Counted from the stretch's first letter, positions 24,295 through 31,699 are shown. The stretch: 33,927 nucleotides of DNA from Dyadobacter sp. LHD-138 (GCF_030929615.1 NZ_JAVFVU010000055.1:1-33927), one strand, 5' to 3'. Notes: a model not told the origin generated them from the sequence alone. Numbers and translations: made by a program.

Positions 24295-24334
24295 CAAAGT
24301 CCGTTAAATAGGTGTATTCCGTTGACGGACTTTG
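24295..24334 (+). terminator. Terminator of fibre-lysis operon
   Basis: CAAAGTCCGT (24295-24304) pairs exactly with ACGGACTTTG (24325-24334) around a 20-nt loop. The T tract after it is short, so the hairpin may also have another role. Confidence 0.6.
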
Positions 24335-24347
24335 ACATTTAATATAC

Positions 24348-24378
24348 TTGCTTTGCACCTATTTTTATATTAATTTTC
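24348..24378 (+). promoter_or_regulatory. Promoter of packaging operon
   Basis: TTGCTTTGCACCTATTTTTA aligns with TTGCATTGCAACTATTTTTA of the 13.3-kb promoter. -33 TTG (24348-24350), 20 nt, -7 TAATTTTC (24371-24378; one mismatch to TAnnTTTG). Confidence 0.65.
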
Positions 24379-24386
24379 GGACTAAC

Positions 24387-24397
24387 AACACACACTA
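24387..24397 (+). promoter_or_regulatory. CA-repeat leader of ParB-like gene
   Basis: AACACACACTA, 4 nt before the ATG at 24402 and just after the expected transcription start. Confidence 0.7.
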
Positions 24398-24401
24398 TTG
24401 A

Positions 24402-24935
24402 ATGAAACAAAACATTAAAATTTCGCTATTAGATAACAATGAAGGCCAAATCGAAGGTTTGCCAGCCAATCCGAGATTGATAAAGGATGACAAGTTTGAA
24501 AAGCTTAAGTTAAGCTTGACGGATGATCCTGAAATGCTGGACCTACGAGAATTATTAGTTGTTCCTCATGGCAAAAGATTCGTAGTTATAGCTGGGAATA
24601 TGCGTCTCAGGGCAGCAATTGATCTAGAATTCATCGATCTCCCCTGTAAAATAATTCCGTCAGATACCGATCCTAAAAAGCTTCGTGCAATCGCGCAAAA
24701 GGATAATATATCTTATGGGGAGCATGACTGGGATATGCTCATGAACGAATGGGACACAGAAGAACTGAAAGAATGGGGAATTGATATCCGTGACGTTGTG
24801 GACGACGACGATGAAAAAGAAGAAGAGCCCAAAGTCCTCAGCAAAAAACTTCTCGTTGAATGCTCGGAAGCCAATGACCTCGACAGCCTTTACGAAGAAC
24901 TGCAAAAACGCGGTTTTCTATGCACATTGAAATAA
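24402..24935 (+). CDS. ParB/Srx-fold protein
   Basis: 177 aa. The N-terminal 100 residues match the ParB-like domain: LPANPRLIKDDKFEKLKLSL, then DLRELLVVPHGKRFVVIAGNMRLRAAIDL with the characteristic GN-x-R-x-x-A box, then LRAIAQKDNISYGEHDWDML. The C-terminus (SKKLLVECSEANDLDSLYEELQKRGFLC) looks like a small alpha/beta domain found at the end of related phage proteins. It is the first gene of the packaging operon, 7 nt upstream of the small terminase gene. ParB-like proteins in this position may bind or nick DNA during packaging or regulation; the exact role is not known. Confidence 0.75.
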   Translation: MKQNIKISLLDNNEGQIEGLPANPRLIKDDKFEKLKLSLTDDPEMLDLRELLVVPHGKRFVVIAGNMRLRAAIDLEFIDLPCKIIPSDTDPKKLRAIAQKDNISYGEHDWDMLMNEWDTEELKEWGIDIRDVVDDDDEKEEEPKVLSKKLLVECSEANDLDSLYEELQKRGFLCTLK

Positions 24936-24942
24936 ATTACAA

Positions 24943-25542
24943 ATGACGGACCCTCGAAGAAAAGATAAGCAAAAGGCGGAAGGACGACGGGTTATTGTGG
25001 CAGAATGTTACAAAAAAGGCATGACCATCCGTCAAACTTGCGAAGTGGTCATGAAGCGTATGGGATTAGATAAACTCCCAAGCGTCAAAGCCATTTTTAA
25101 CGATCGTCACGCGCTATTGAAAGAATGGAGGGCTGAGAGAATTCAGGATATGGACGACCTTGTCCAGCTCGAATTACAGCGCATTGATGACGCAATCCTG
25201 GAACTATGGGAAGCCTGGGAGAAATCAAAAACCGATTTCAAGGCAAAGTCTAGCAAACGAAAAGGCGAATTGCCGCCCAGCGTGCCGACCAGCGCCCCAA
25301 AGAATGTTGACGAGATTGAAAAACGAATCACGACTACACATGTCGAACAGTCCGAAAAGGAAGAAATCAATTTCGGTGACCCGCGCTATATTTCAGAAAT
25401 CCGTTTTCAACTGATCGAGCGCCGGAAATTACTTGGTATGTACGCTCCGGACAAGACAGACGGAAAAATGGTGATCTCTGTTGATATCACAGAAAAGGAC
25501 GTTGAGACATTCAGCAAAGCATTTTCGTCCAGATATAAATGA
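24943..25542 (+). CDS. Terminase small subunit
   Basis: 199 aa. A helix-turn-helix-like N-terminus (RVIVAECYKKGMTIRQTCEVVMKRMG), a long coiled coil (LLKEWRAERIQDMDDLVQLELQRIDDAILELWEAWEKS), a Pro-rich linker (LPPSVPTSAP) and a C-terminal KLLGMYAPDK / VDITEKDVETFSKAF segment. This is the layout of small terminases that recognise phage DNA and load the motor; GMYAPDK is a common C-terminal box. Its stop overlaps the large terminase start by 4 nt (ATGA). Confidence 0.75.
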   Translation: MTDPRRKDKQKAEGRRVIVAECYKKGMTIRQTCEVVMKRMGLDKLPSVKAIFNDRHALLKEWRAERIQDMDDLVQLELQRIDDAILELWEAWEKSKTDFKAKSSKRKGELPPSVPTSAPKNVDEIEKRITTTHVEQSEKEEINFGDPRYISEIRFQLIERRKLLGMYAPDKTDGKMVISVDITEKDVETFSKAFSSRYK

Positions 25543-27062
25543 CCCACGAACAAATAGAAAGGTATAAATTCATAAAAATGGCACGGCTCGCAACACAACG
25601 GTCGATACTTGATTATACCTGCTATTTTTTCAAGGAAACACAGAATAGGAAGTTTGTTGTCAATCACCACCACGAAGCAATTTGTAATATCCTTGGGAGA
25701 GTACTATCTGGCGAGTTGAAGAAGGTTATGATCAACATCGCCCCTCGGTATGGAAAAACGGAATTAGCGGTTAAAAACTTCATTTCGCATGGTTTGGCGC
25801 TGAATCCGGCCTCAAAATACATCCACCTCTCCTACTCCGATGATTTGGCGCTTGACAACTCCGAGGGTGTGAAATCGATCGTTGAGCACGAAAAATATCG
25901 GGAGCTTTATCCGGAAGTTCAGATTAAAAAGGATTCCCGTTCAAAAAAGAAATGGTATACAACGGCAGGCGGCGGAGTTTATGCAACGTCAGCTGCTGGT
26001 CAGGTAACCGGTTTCGGAGCCGGCCGTGTTGACGAAGAAGATGAAGATCTTTATCGTCCGGGATCCGAACCAGAATTCGAGGCCTCACTCGACGAGCTAC
26101 TGGTTGATACGGGAATCAACGTGAATTTTGGAGGTGCGCTGATCATCGATGACCCGATCAAGCCGGAAGACGCCGACTCAGAGACCAGACGGGAGCGAAT
26201 CAACAATCGTTATGATTCGACGATCAAAAACCGCGTAAACAGCCGAAATACTCCGATCATCATCATCATGCAGCGGCTGCACGAGAATGATCTATGCGGC
26301 TATTTGCTGGAAAATGAGCCGGGTGAATGGACGGTACTGAGTCTACCCTGCATTTATACTGACGATGATGGCGTTGAACAGGCACTTTGGGAATTTAAGC
26401 ATACGCTCGAAGAGCTCCGAAAGCTGGAAGATCAAAACCCTTTGGTTTTTGGCCGGCAGTACATGATGAACCCACAGCCAGCCGGGGGATATCTATATGG
26501 TCGTGAATGGAAGACCTATGAGTCGATCGACACGATCCCCTATTCAAAAACAAGGGTTCGTAAATCTTATACCGATACTGCTGACCTGGGAACCGATTAC
26601 CTCTGCTCTATTGCGTACATAGAAACGGAGCTCGCAATGTACGTGACAGATGTCTTGTACACGCAATCGGCCATGGAAACGACTGAGCCGCTGACAGCAC
26701 GGCAGTTGCTGGAAAACCAGATAGAATTCGCCAGGTTCGAAAGTAACAACGGTGGTCGTGGCTTTGCCCGAAGCGTAGAAGCGCAGACCAGGCTTGCCGG
26801 AAACAAAGACACGATTATTGAGTGGTTTCATCAATCTAATAACAAGTACAGCCGGATATTCAGCCAATCCAATTCAGTGCAAAACCTGGTTATTTTTCCT
26901 ACCGACTGGAAAAGACGTTGGCCCAAATTTGCCAAACATGTTACGACCTACATGGCGGCCGGCGACAATACCCATGACGACGCAGAAGATGCATTGACCG
27001 GCATGACTGAATTTTTCGGAGTAGACTCCGTTCAACCTCAAAATTTAGAGGCATATTTTTAA
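25539..27062 (+). CDS. terL: Terminase large subunit
   Basis: 507 aa, packaging ATPase and nuclease. Walker A APRYGKTE at residues 68-75, followed by HLSYSDDLALDNSEGVKSIV; Walker B GALIIDDP at about 199-206. The C-terminal RNase-H-like nuclease has TDTADLGTDYLC (about 345-356) and HDDAEDALTGM (about 479-489), giving the acidic metal-binding residues. It is full length for the family (about 450-550 aa) with no visible lesion, so packaging could be functional. Translationally coupled to the small subunit and followed by the portal after 29 nt. Confidence 0.93.
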   Translation: MTHEQIERYKFIKMARLATQRSILDYTCYFFKETQNRKFVVNHHHEAICNILGRVLSGELKKVMINIAPRYGKTELAVKNFISHGLALNPASKYIHLSYSDDLALDNSEGVKSIVEHEKYRELYPEVQIKKDSRSKKKWYTTAGGGVYATSAAGQVTGFGAGRVDEEDEDLYRPGSEPEFEASLDELLVDTGINVNFGGALIIDDPIKPEDADSETRRERINNRYDSTIKNRVNSRNTPIIIIMQRLHENDLCGYLLENEPGEWTVLSLPCIYTDDDGVEQALWEFKHTLEELRKLEDQNPLVFGRQYMMNPQPAGGYLYGREWKTYESIDTIPYSKTRVRKSYTDTADLGTDYLCSIAYIETELAMYVTDVLYTQSAMETTEPLTARQLLENQIEFARFESNNGGRGFARSVEAQTRLAGNKDTIIEWFHQSNNKYSRIFSQSNSVQNLVIFPTDWKRRWPKFAKHVTTYMAAGDNTHDDAEDALTGMTEFFGVDSVQPQNLEAYF

Positions 27063-27073
27063 AAATAGTACAC

Positions 27074-27086
27074 AACACACACACTA
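27074..27086 (+). promoter_or_regulatory. CA-repeat leader of portal gene
   Basis: AACACACACACTA, 5 nt before the ATG at 27092; same extended form as at the major capsid gene. Confidence 0.7.
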
Positions 27087-27091
27087 TAAAA

Positions 27092-28513
27092 ATGACCACC
27101 AAAGAATTAGCTACCCTGATCGGTAGCCTCAATGAGTTGGATCCAACTGCGGTAATGGAGAAACTCAAAGCGAAGCGGACGCTTCCGGATATCTCCAAAT
27201 ATCGAAAGCAATATGATGTACATCTGCATGAAACGCTGGAGCCTGCCAAACGACCCGATAAGAAAATTAAGAACAATGACAATCAGGATGACTGGGTAAA
27301 GGTCAACCGACTTGCATTTCCGATGCAAAAACTCATTGTTAAGCGGGCACTATCATTCCTATTCGGAAGCCCGGTAAAACTTCTTTGCGAGATTGAGGAT
27401 GAGACCAAGCAGCTTAACGAAAAGAAAGTCCTTGATTCTGTGGACCAGATTCTGTTCGACAATAAAAGCAACAGTTTCAACCGTAAGATTGCAAGGGAAA
27501 CGTTTCGAAGCACGGAAGTAGCTGAATGCTGGTTTGCTGTTAGCAAGGACGAAAAACACGAGGATTACGGTGGGATATCAACGAATTTTCGCTTGCGCGT
27601 GATGGCCTTTAATCCGTGGGACGGGAACGAACTATACCCTTTGTTTGATGAAACGGGCGATATGATCGCCTTCAGTAGGGCATTTACAAGGGATGACGAC
27701 GAAGGAAAAAAGCTTGAATTTTTTGAAACTTATACGGAAAAATCAACGATCCTTTTTTCAAAAAAAGAATCAGTCTGGCAGATCACCACAACGCCTAATA
27801 TTTTAGAGAAGATCCCTGTGATCTACGCGAAACAGGACGAAGTAGAATGGTCTGACGTACAATGGTCGATCGAGCGGCTTGAATATCTTCTCTCAAATTT
27901 CGCTGACACGAATGACTATCACGCAGCGCCGAAGATATTTGTTACGGGCAAAATTTTAGGGTTTTCAAAGAAAGGGGAATCCGGGACTATTCTGGAAGGC
28001 GATAAAGAATCAAAAGCACAATATCTAAGCTGGGATCACGCACCGGAATCTATCAAACTTGAAATTGAAACGCTGCTCCGTTTCATTTATTCTTTCACGC
28101 AAACACCCGATATCAGCTTTGAAGCGGTTAAGGGCCTGAGCGAGATCTCCGGAGAAGCGCTAAAAATGCTTTTCCTGGATGCTCATTTGAAAGTGCTTGA
28201 AAAACGTGAGATTTTCGACGAATACCTACAACGCCGTGTCAATCTAATCAAGACGTTTGTCGGAACACTGGACGTGAAATTAAAACCGGTTGCTTCAAAA
28301 CTTCGCATTGTCCCGGAGATTCAGCCTTTCATTATCAACAACATAAAAGATCTGATCGAGATGCTTTCAACAGCTGTTCAATCTGGCATCATGTCCCGCA
28401 AACAGGCTGTCACGCTGTTAAACATGGTTGACGATGTGGATGCGGAGATTGAACAAATCGAAAAGGAGGAGAAAGAACGTAACACATCTGATATTTTACA
28501 ACCCGTTTTTTAG
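27092..28513 (+). CDS. Portal protein, SPP1 gp6-like
   Basis: 473 aa. The dodecameric ring through which DNA enters and leaves the capsid. The pattern of SPP1-type portals is visible: VNRLAFPMQKLIVKRALSFLFGSPV early, RLRVMAFNPWDGNELYPLFDETGDMIAFSR in the middle, LEYLLSNFADTNDYHAAP, then TPDISFEAVKGLSEISGEALKMLFLDAHLKV and a C-terminal helix QSGIMSRKQAVTLLNMVDDVDAEIEQIEKEE. Length is normal for the family. It lies between large terminase and the MuF protein, the canonical order. A CA leader suggests strong independent translation. Confidence 0.9.
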   Translation: MTTKELATLIGSLNELDPTAVMEKLKAKRTLPDISKYRKQYDVHLHETLEPAKRPDKKIKNNDNQDDWVKVNRLAFPMQKLIVKRALSFLFGSPVKLLCEIEDETKQLNEKKVLDSVDQILFDNKSNSFNRKIARETFRSTEVAECWFAVSKDEKHEDYGGISTNFRLRVMAFNPWDGNELYPLFDETGDMIAFSRAFTRDDDEGKKLEFFETYTEKSTILFSKKESVWQITTTPNILEKIPVIYAKQDEVEWSDVQWSIERLEYLLSNFADTNDYHAAPKIFVTGKILGFSKKGESGTILEGDKESKAQYLSWDHAPESIKLEIETLLRFIYSFTQTPDISFEAVKGLSEISGEALKMLFLDAHLKVLEKREIFDEYLQRRVNLIKTFVGTLDVKLKPVASKLRIVPEIQPFIINNIKDLIEMLSTAVQSGIMSRKQAVTLLNMVDDVDAEIEQIEKEEKERNTSDILQPVF

Positions 28514-28515
28514 CC

Positions 28516-28704
28516 ATGGACGAACTCGTATTGCAGCTCCTGACCATGGTCAGCGATGAAAAGAAAGCAGCTGGTATTGCCCCCGATCACGTGACATTGT
28601 CAAATCTGACCGGATCGATTAAACAAAGTTTGAATCGCCTTTACCTGGACAAAAAGATCCGGGTGGGCGATACAATGAATGATAAATACATCACCCTGCT
28701 ATGA
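28516..28704 (+). CDS. Small protein after portal
   Basis: 62 aa, helical, with a winged-helix-like ending (SNLTGSIKQSLNRLYLDKKIRVGDTMNDKYI). It starts 2 nt after the portal stop and overlaps the next gene by 4 nt, so it is surely part of this operon. Similar small proteins are seen between portal and minor head genes in Bacteroidota phages, but I know of no defined function. No membrane or export signal. Confidence 0.7.
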   Translation: MDELVLQLLTMVSDEKKAAGIAPDHVTLSNLTGSIKQSLNRLYLDKKIRVGDTMNDKYITLL

Positions 28705-28925
28705 CTATTAAAAACCAATTCGAAATCGGAGAAACGGTTTACCTGGTAACGGATCCGGACCAACTTAGAAGACAGATTCTATTTCTCTATGTTTTCAAAG
28801 ATGAAATCACCTACGAAGTCGGTTGTGGTACCGAGCATTCCGAGCACCATGCTTTTGAAATTAGCAGGGAAAGGGATTTGAGTTTGGCCATGGGGATAAA
28901 CAACTCTGGCAAATTAAGTAACTGA
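28701..28925 (+). CDS. Small protein, beta-rich
   Basis: 74 aa. The sequence (FEIGETVYLVTDPDQLRRQILFLYVFKDEITYEVGCGTEHSEHHAFEIS) reads as a small SH3/Tudor-like beta barrel with a HSEHHAFEI segment, seen in various phage packaging regions. Overlaps the previous gene by ATGA, indicating coupled translation. Function unknown; it may help portal or MuF assembly. Confidence 0.65.
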   Translation: MTIKNQFEIGETVYLVTDPDQLRRQILFLYVFKDEITYEVGCGTEHSEHHAFEISRERDLSLAMGINNSGKLSN

Positions 28926-28949
28926 GAATTGCTCCCTTTGAATTCCAAC

Positions 28950-28961
28950 GCACACACACTA
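28950..28961 (+). promoter_or_regulatory. CA-repeat leader of MuF gene
   Basis: GCACACACACTA, directly before AATG; ATG at 28963. Confidence 0.65.
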
Positions 28962-28962
28962 A

Positions 28963-30765
28963 ATGGCAAAACCGCGTAACTATCAAGATGAACATTTTGA
29001 TAACGTCGAAGCATTTGTAAAGAGAATCCGATCGCTGTATTATGCAGCAAGTCGGGAAGCAACACAAATTGCTTCGACAGTCAAATACAATCCAGAGAAA
29101 CCATTTAGGTTTTCAAACTTCCCCGCTCTGAACAACCGGGTAAAAAAGCTTTTCGGAGCGTTGACAAACAAAATGCTGGAAACGCTGAACAGCGGGACCC
29201 AGCACGAATGGTTATTGTCCGCCGAGAAGAATGATCAGCTGGTAAAGACGGTTTTGTCATCATCAAAGCTTTCAGCAGACTCGCTTTCGAGGTATCACAA
29301 CCGAAATCTTGAAGCACTCAGGTCCTTTCAAAATAGAAAGTCGGACGGGATCCACTTATCCGATCGCATCTGGAAAGTCGGTGAGCAGTTTCGTCAGGAA
29401 TTGGAAATGGCGATCGATGTTGGTCTGGGAGAAGGAAGATCTGCTGAGCAGCTGAGCGCAGATGTCAGGTCATATCTGGAAGATCCGGATAAATTATTTC
29501 GCCGGGTTCGAAATGCCCGGGGCGTGCTACACCTATCTCAAAATGCAAAAGCATTCAGCCCGGGGCAGGGTGTTTACCGCAGCAGCTATAAAAATGCTAT
29601 GCGTCTGACCAGGTCCGAAATCAATATGGCATATAGGGAATCGGACTGGGCCCGTTGGGCGCAGCTTGATTTTGTTGTCGGGTATGAAGTCCGCCGGAGC
29701 AATAACCCCTACCCTTGCGTCGTCTGCGAATCGTTGAAAGGGAGATATCCAAAGGCTTTTAAATGGCGATCCTGGCATCCACAATGCCGGTGCTATATGG
29801 TTGCAATCCTGACTTCAAAAACAGAAATCGACAAATTGACTGAATCCATCCTGAACGACGACGAGCCCGCACCATTTAAAAGCATTAACGAGGTCGATAG
29901 CATGCCGGCGGGTTTTGTCAGCTGGATTAAGGGTAATAAACCTCGATTACTTCGCGCAAAATCACAACCCTATTTCATTCAGGATAACTTCAGGGGCGGC
30001 AACATCGCCGGTGGGTTAAACATTCCGCTACGAAAATCCGGATTAACAAAAACGGATATCCTGCGAAATCAACCTTTTGAATTAACTGACGATATAATCG
30101 CTTCGCTGATTGGCACACGAAACATTCCCTTCAACGGTACAGCCAGTAATTTCAATAATATCTTACGAGGGTTTGACCTGCCGTCATTTGATGCGGAATT
30201 GACTGAGATCGCAGCTGAGAAAGGATTTGAGTGGGAAACCAAGTCATATAATGTTGATGAGCGCCGCGTATACTTCGAATATTCCGGTCAATACCAAAAT
30301 AACTGGGTCACGCTTATTCGTAGTTTTTCCATCAAAGACGGTAAGAAAGTCGCTGACCATGATCTTTTTATGATGCCGAGCTCACTTCAAGGATCCGGAT
30401 TATCAAAGCAAATTTTCCGTAGGCTGTACAGGCAGTATCAGAACGCCGGTGTCCAAAGAATCAACGTGCATGCCAATATTGACGTCGGTGGCTATGCCTG
30501 GGCTAAATACGGATTCTCGATGATCAGGAACCGCGATGTGGAAGCGCTAAAAACCGCCGCCAAAGTCAAGCTTTCGGCCAAAAAATATAAAGACTTCATG
30601 GAGGTGTACGACCTGTATAAGGATATCGCTCCGTTCCCAGTCCGGCACATTGCAAATCGCCCATATGGCAAAGAACTACTACTTGAAAGTGATTGGTATG
30701 GATCAATTGATCTTGAAGATGATGGAGAAACCGAATATTTCGAAAAATATCTATTTGGAAAGTAG
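28963..30765 (+). CDS. MuF minor head protein with GNAT-like C-terminal domain
   Basis: 600 aa. Residues about 1-320 are a MuF-type minor head protein: helical N-terminus, RSSYKNAMRLTRSEINMAYRES, and the zinc-type cluster CVVCESLKG...HPQCRC (first Cys about 252). From about 330 the protein continues far beyond a normal MuF protein. At about 466-545 it has an acetyltransferase-like stretch: a strand ending HDLFMMPSS, then the loop LQGSGLSKQIF, close to the acetyl-CoA signature Q-x-x-G-x-G/A (Ser in the last position), then YAWAKYGF, the usual GNAT closing motif. MuF proteins fused to variable C-terminal domains are known in prophages as polymorphic toxins or capsid-delivered effectors. Here the effector role is inferred. 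The gene end overlaps the convergent small gene by 15 nt. Confidence 0.8.
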   Translation: MAKPRNYQDEHFDNVEAFVKRIRSLYYAASREATQIASTVKYNPEKPFRFSNFPALNNRVKKLFGALTNKMLETLNSGTQHEWLLSAEKNDQLVKTVLSSSKLSADSLSRYHNRNLEALRSFQNRKSDGIHLSDRIWKVGEQFRQELEMAIDVGLGEGRSAEQLSADVRSYLEDPDKLFRRVRNARGVLHLSQNAKAFSPGQGVYRSSYKNAMRLTRSEINMAYRESDWARWAQLDFVVGYEVRRSNNPYPCVVCESLKGRYPKAFKWRSWHPQCRCYMVAILTSKTEIDKLTESILNDDEPAPFKSINEVDSMPAGFVSWIKGNKPRLLRAKSQPYFIQDNFRGGNIAGGLNIPLRKSGLTKTDILRNQPFELTDDIIASLIGTRNIPFNGTASNFNNILRGFDLPSFDAELTEIAAEKGFEWETKSYNVDERRVYFEYSGQYQNNWVTLIRSFSIKDGKKVADHDLFMMPSSLQGSGLSKQIFRRLYRQYQNAGVQRINVHANIDVGGYAWAKYGFSMIRNRDVEALKTAAKVKLSAKKYKDFMEVYDLYKDIAPFPVRHIANRPYGKELLLESDWYGSIDLEDDGETEYFEKYLFGK

Positions 30766-30963
30766 AGTTGAATATTCTTTCCGGTATTCTTCAAGTTGTT
30801 CGCGGGAGATACCTTCATCTTCCAAGCGCTCATCCGTCAGATTTAAACCATCCCTCTCCATTTGCAGAAGAGACAACGCGCGCAGTTTGCGATCTGTCTC
30901 TTCTGACACGGTAAATTCGGCATGCATTTTTGTTGTAAGTTCTTCTTTCATTTTATTTTTCAC
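30751..30963 (-). CDS. Small charged protein
   Basis: 70 aa, highly charged and helical (FTVSEETDRKLRALSLLQMERDG, then RLEDEGISREQLEEYRKEYSTLL). No membrane segment. A second in-frame ATG four codons in is an alternative start. It is the last gene of a three-gene minus-strand operon, starting 10 nt after the upstream stop, and its end overlaps the MuF gene. Because it faces a candidate MuF toxin it might be an immunity or regulatory protein, but nothing in its sequence shows this. Confidence 0.6.
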   Translation of the reverse strand: MKNKMKEELTTKMHAEFTVSEETDRKLRALSLLQMERDGLNLTDERLEDEGISREQLEEYRKEYSTLLSK

Positions 30964-30973
30964 TAAAAATCAT

Positions 30974-31192
30974 TCAGGTAGTTACTGTCGACCGGATTTG
31001 ATCCCAAATTACCTGTAAATCTAATTCATTTGACAGTTCTAATACCGCGGTATTCCACTCCCAATCCTCTGACCACTGATTGCCAGTGAATCTCATTATC
31101 CCTCTTGAAGTGTATTCAACGCAGCCTTTCACATCTGGTCTTAAGGAACAGATGAGTTTTATTAATTCAACTTTAGTTACTTCTATTCCCAT
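30974..31192 (-). CDS. Small protein, unknown
   Basis: 72 aa. It starts with VTKVELIKLICSLRPDVKGCVEYTSRGI and has a Trp-rich middle (NQWSEDWEWNTAVLELSNEL), ending DLQVIWDQIRS. Not recognised. It lies 9 nt after the end of the frameshifted gene and 10 nt before the next gene, which argues for one operon and supports the gene model for 31202-31491. Confidence 0.6.
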   Translation of the reverse strand: MGIEVTKVELIKLICSLRPDVKGCVEYTSRGIMRFTGNQWSEDWEWNTAVLELSNELDLQVIWDQIRSTVTT

Positions 31193-31201
31193 TCTTGTTT
31201 T

Positions 31202-31491
31202 CTACTTTTTTACTGGCACTCCCACCAAAACCTCCCTGGTACATTCGCCGTTCAAATAATCCACAGCAAGCACTGCTATTGCCCGCCCTTGAACCGATTT
31301 TAAGGCATTTGAGACCTGGCCGTATGACCGCCTATCTTCAACCAATATATCAACCGCTTCATCGTATCCGAGTTTTTCAAAAGCTCGATCTGTGGCAGTT
31401 CCAGGATATCGTTGATAAGTTGAATCGTTACTTCAATTTCATTTTCTGTCGGTCTAATATTTTCGTAGTCTTTTTGTTCTGACGAGTTCAT
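31202..31491 (-). pseudogene. Frameshifted small gene (or -1 frameshift product)
   Basis: From the ATG at 31491 the frame reads MNSSEQKDYENIRPTENEIE and on to ELPQIEL, then hits a stop at 31300. The -1 frame from the same point gives a sensible protein C-terminus (FEKLGYDEAVDILVEDRRSYG, VQGRAIAVLAVDYLNG, VLVGVPVKK) ending at 31202, only 9 nt before the next gene. The switch lies around CTTTTGAAAAACTC (coding strand, about 31375). The span is 290 nt, one short of 97 codons. Either one base was lost in or next to the homopolymer runs (mutation or sequencing error), or ribosomes shift -1 on GAAAAAC, close to the classic AAAAAAC. The product would be about 96 aa of unknown function. Confidence 0.65.
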
Positions 31492-31519
31492 TGTGTCGTT
31501 TGTAGTTGTATAAAATTAG

Positions 31520-31548
31520 CGAATTTAATTTATTTAACTGCAATGCAA
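31520..31548 (-). promoter_or_regulatory. Promoter of small minus-strand operon
   Basis: Minus strand: TTG (31548-31546) in AGTTGCATTGCAG, 18 nt, then TAAATTCG (31527-31520), one mismatch to TAnnTTTG. Same palindromic -33 region as the promoters at 13.3 kb. Confidence 0.6.
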
Positions 31549-31671
31549 CTATTATTGCACTTTACCTCCCCTTTGGTCTCCAATCAGGTTGGCCCTTAAT
31601 CTGGTTCTCCCCCCGCCAACAATTGATATGAACAGTTTCCCAGCATCTCGAAATTTGCAGTATCAAAAGTG

Positions 31672-31699
31672 TTATTTATTGAAATATTTCAACAAATAA
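31672..31699. promoter_or_regulatory. 28-bp near-perfect palindrome
   Basis: TTATTTATTGAAAT followed by ATTTCAACAAATAA: its own reverse complement except for one mirrored pair. It lies 77 nt before the tailspike start. A TTG in its left arm is followed after 19 nt by TAAATTAT, a weak -7, so it may be an operator over the tailspike promoter. The rest of 31549-31775 shows no gene. Confidence 0.45.

Noticed and set aside
24322..24350. Alternative promoter TTGAC with -7 TATACTTG
   Set aside because: Part of it lies in the terminator stem; the overlapping copy of the shared phage promoter 26 nt further down fits better.
24943..28513. Mu-like transposable phage
   Set aside because: MuF and terminase types can occur in Mu-like phages, but no transposase, MuB or Mu-type tail sheath genes are visible, and the tail genes are siphovirus-like.
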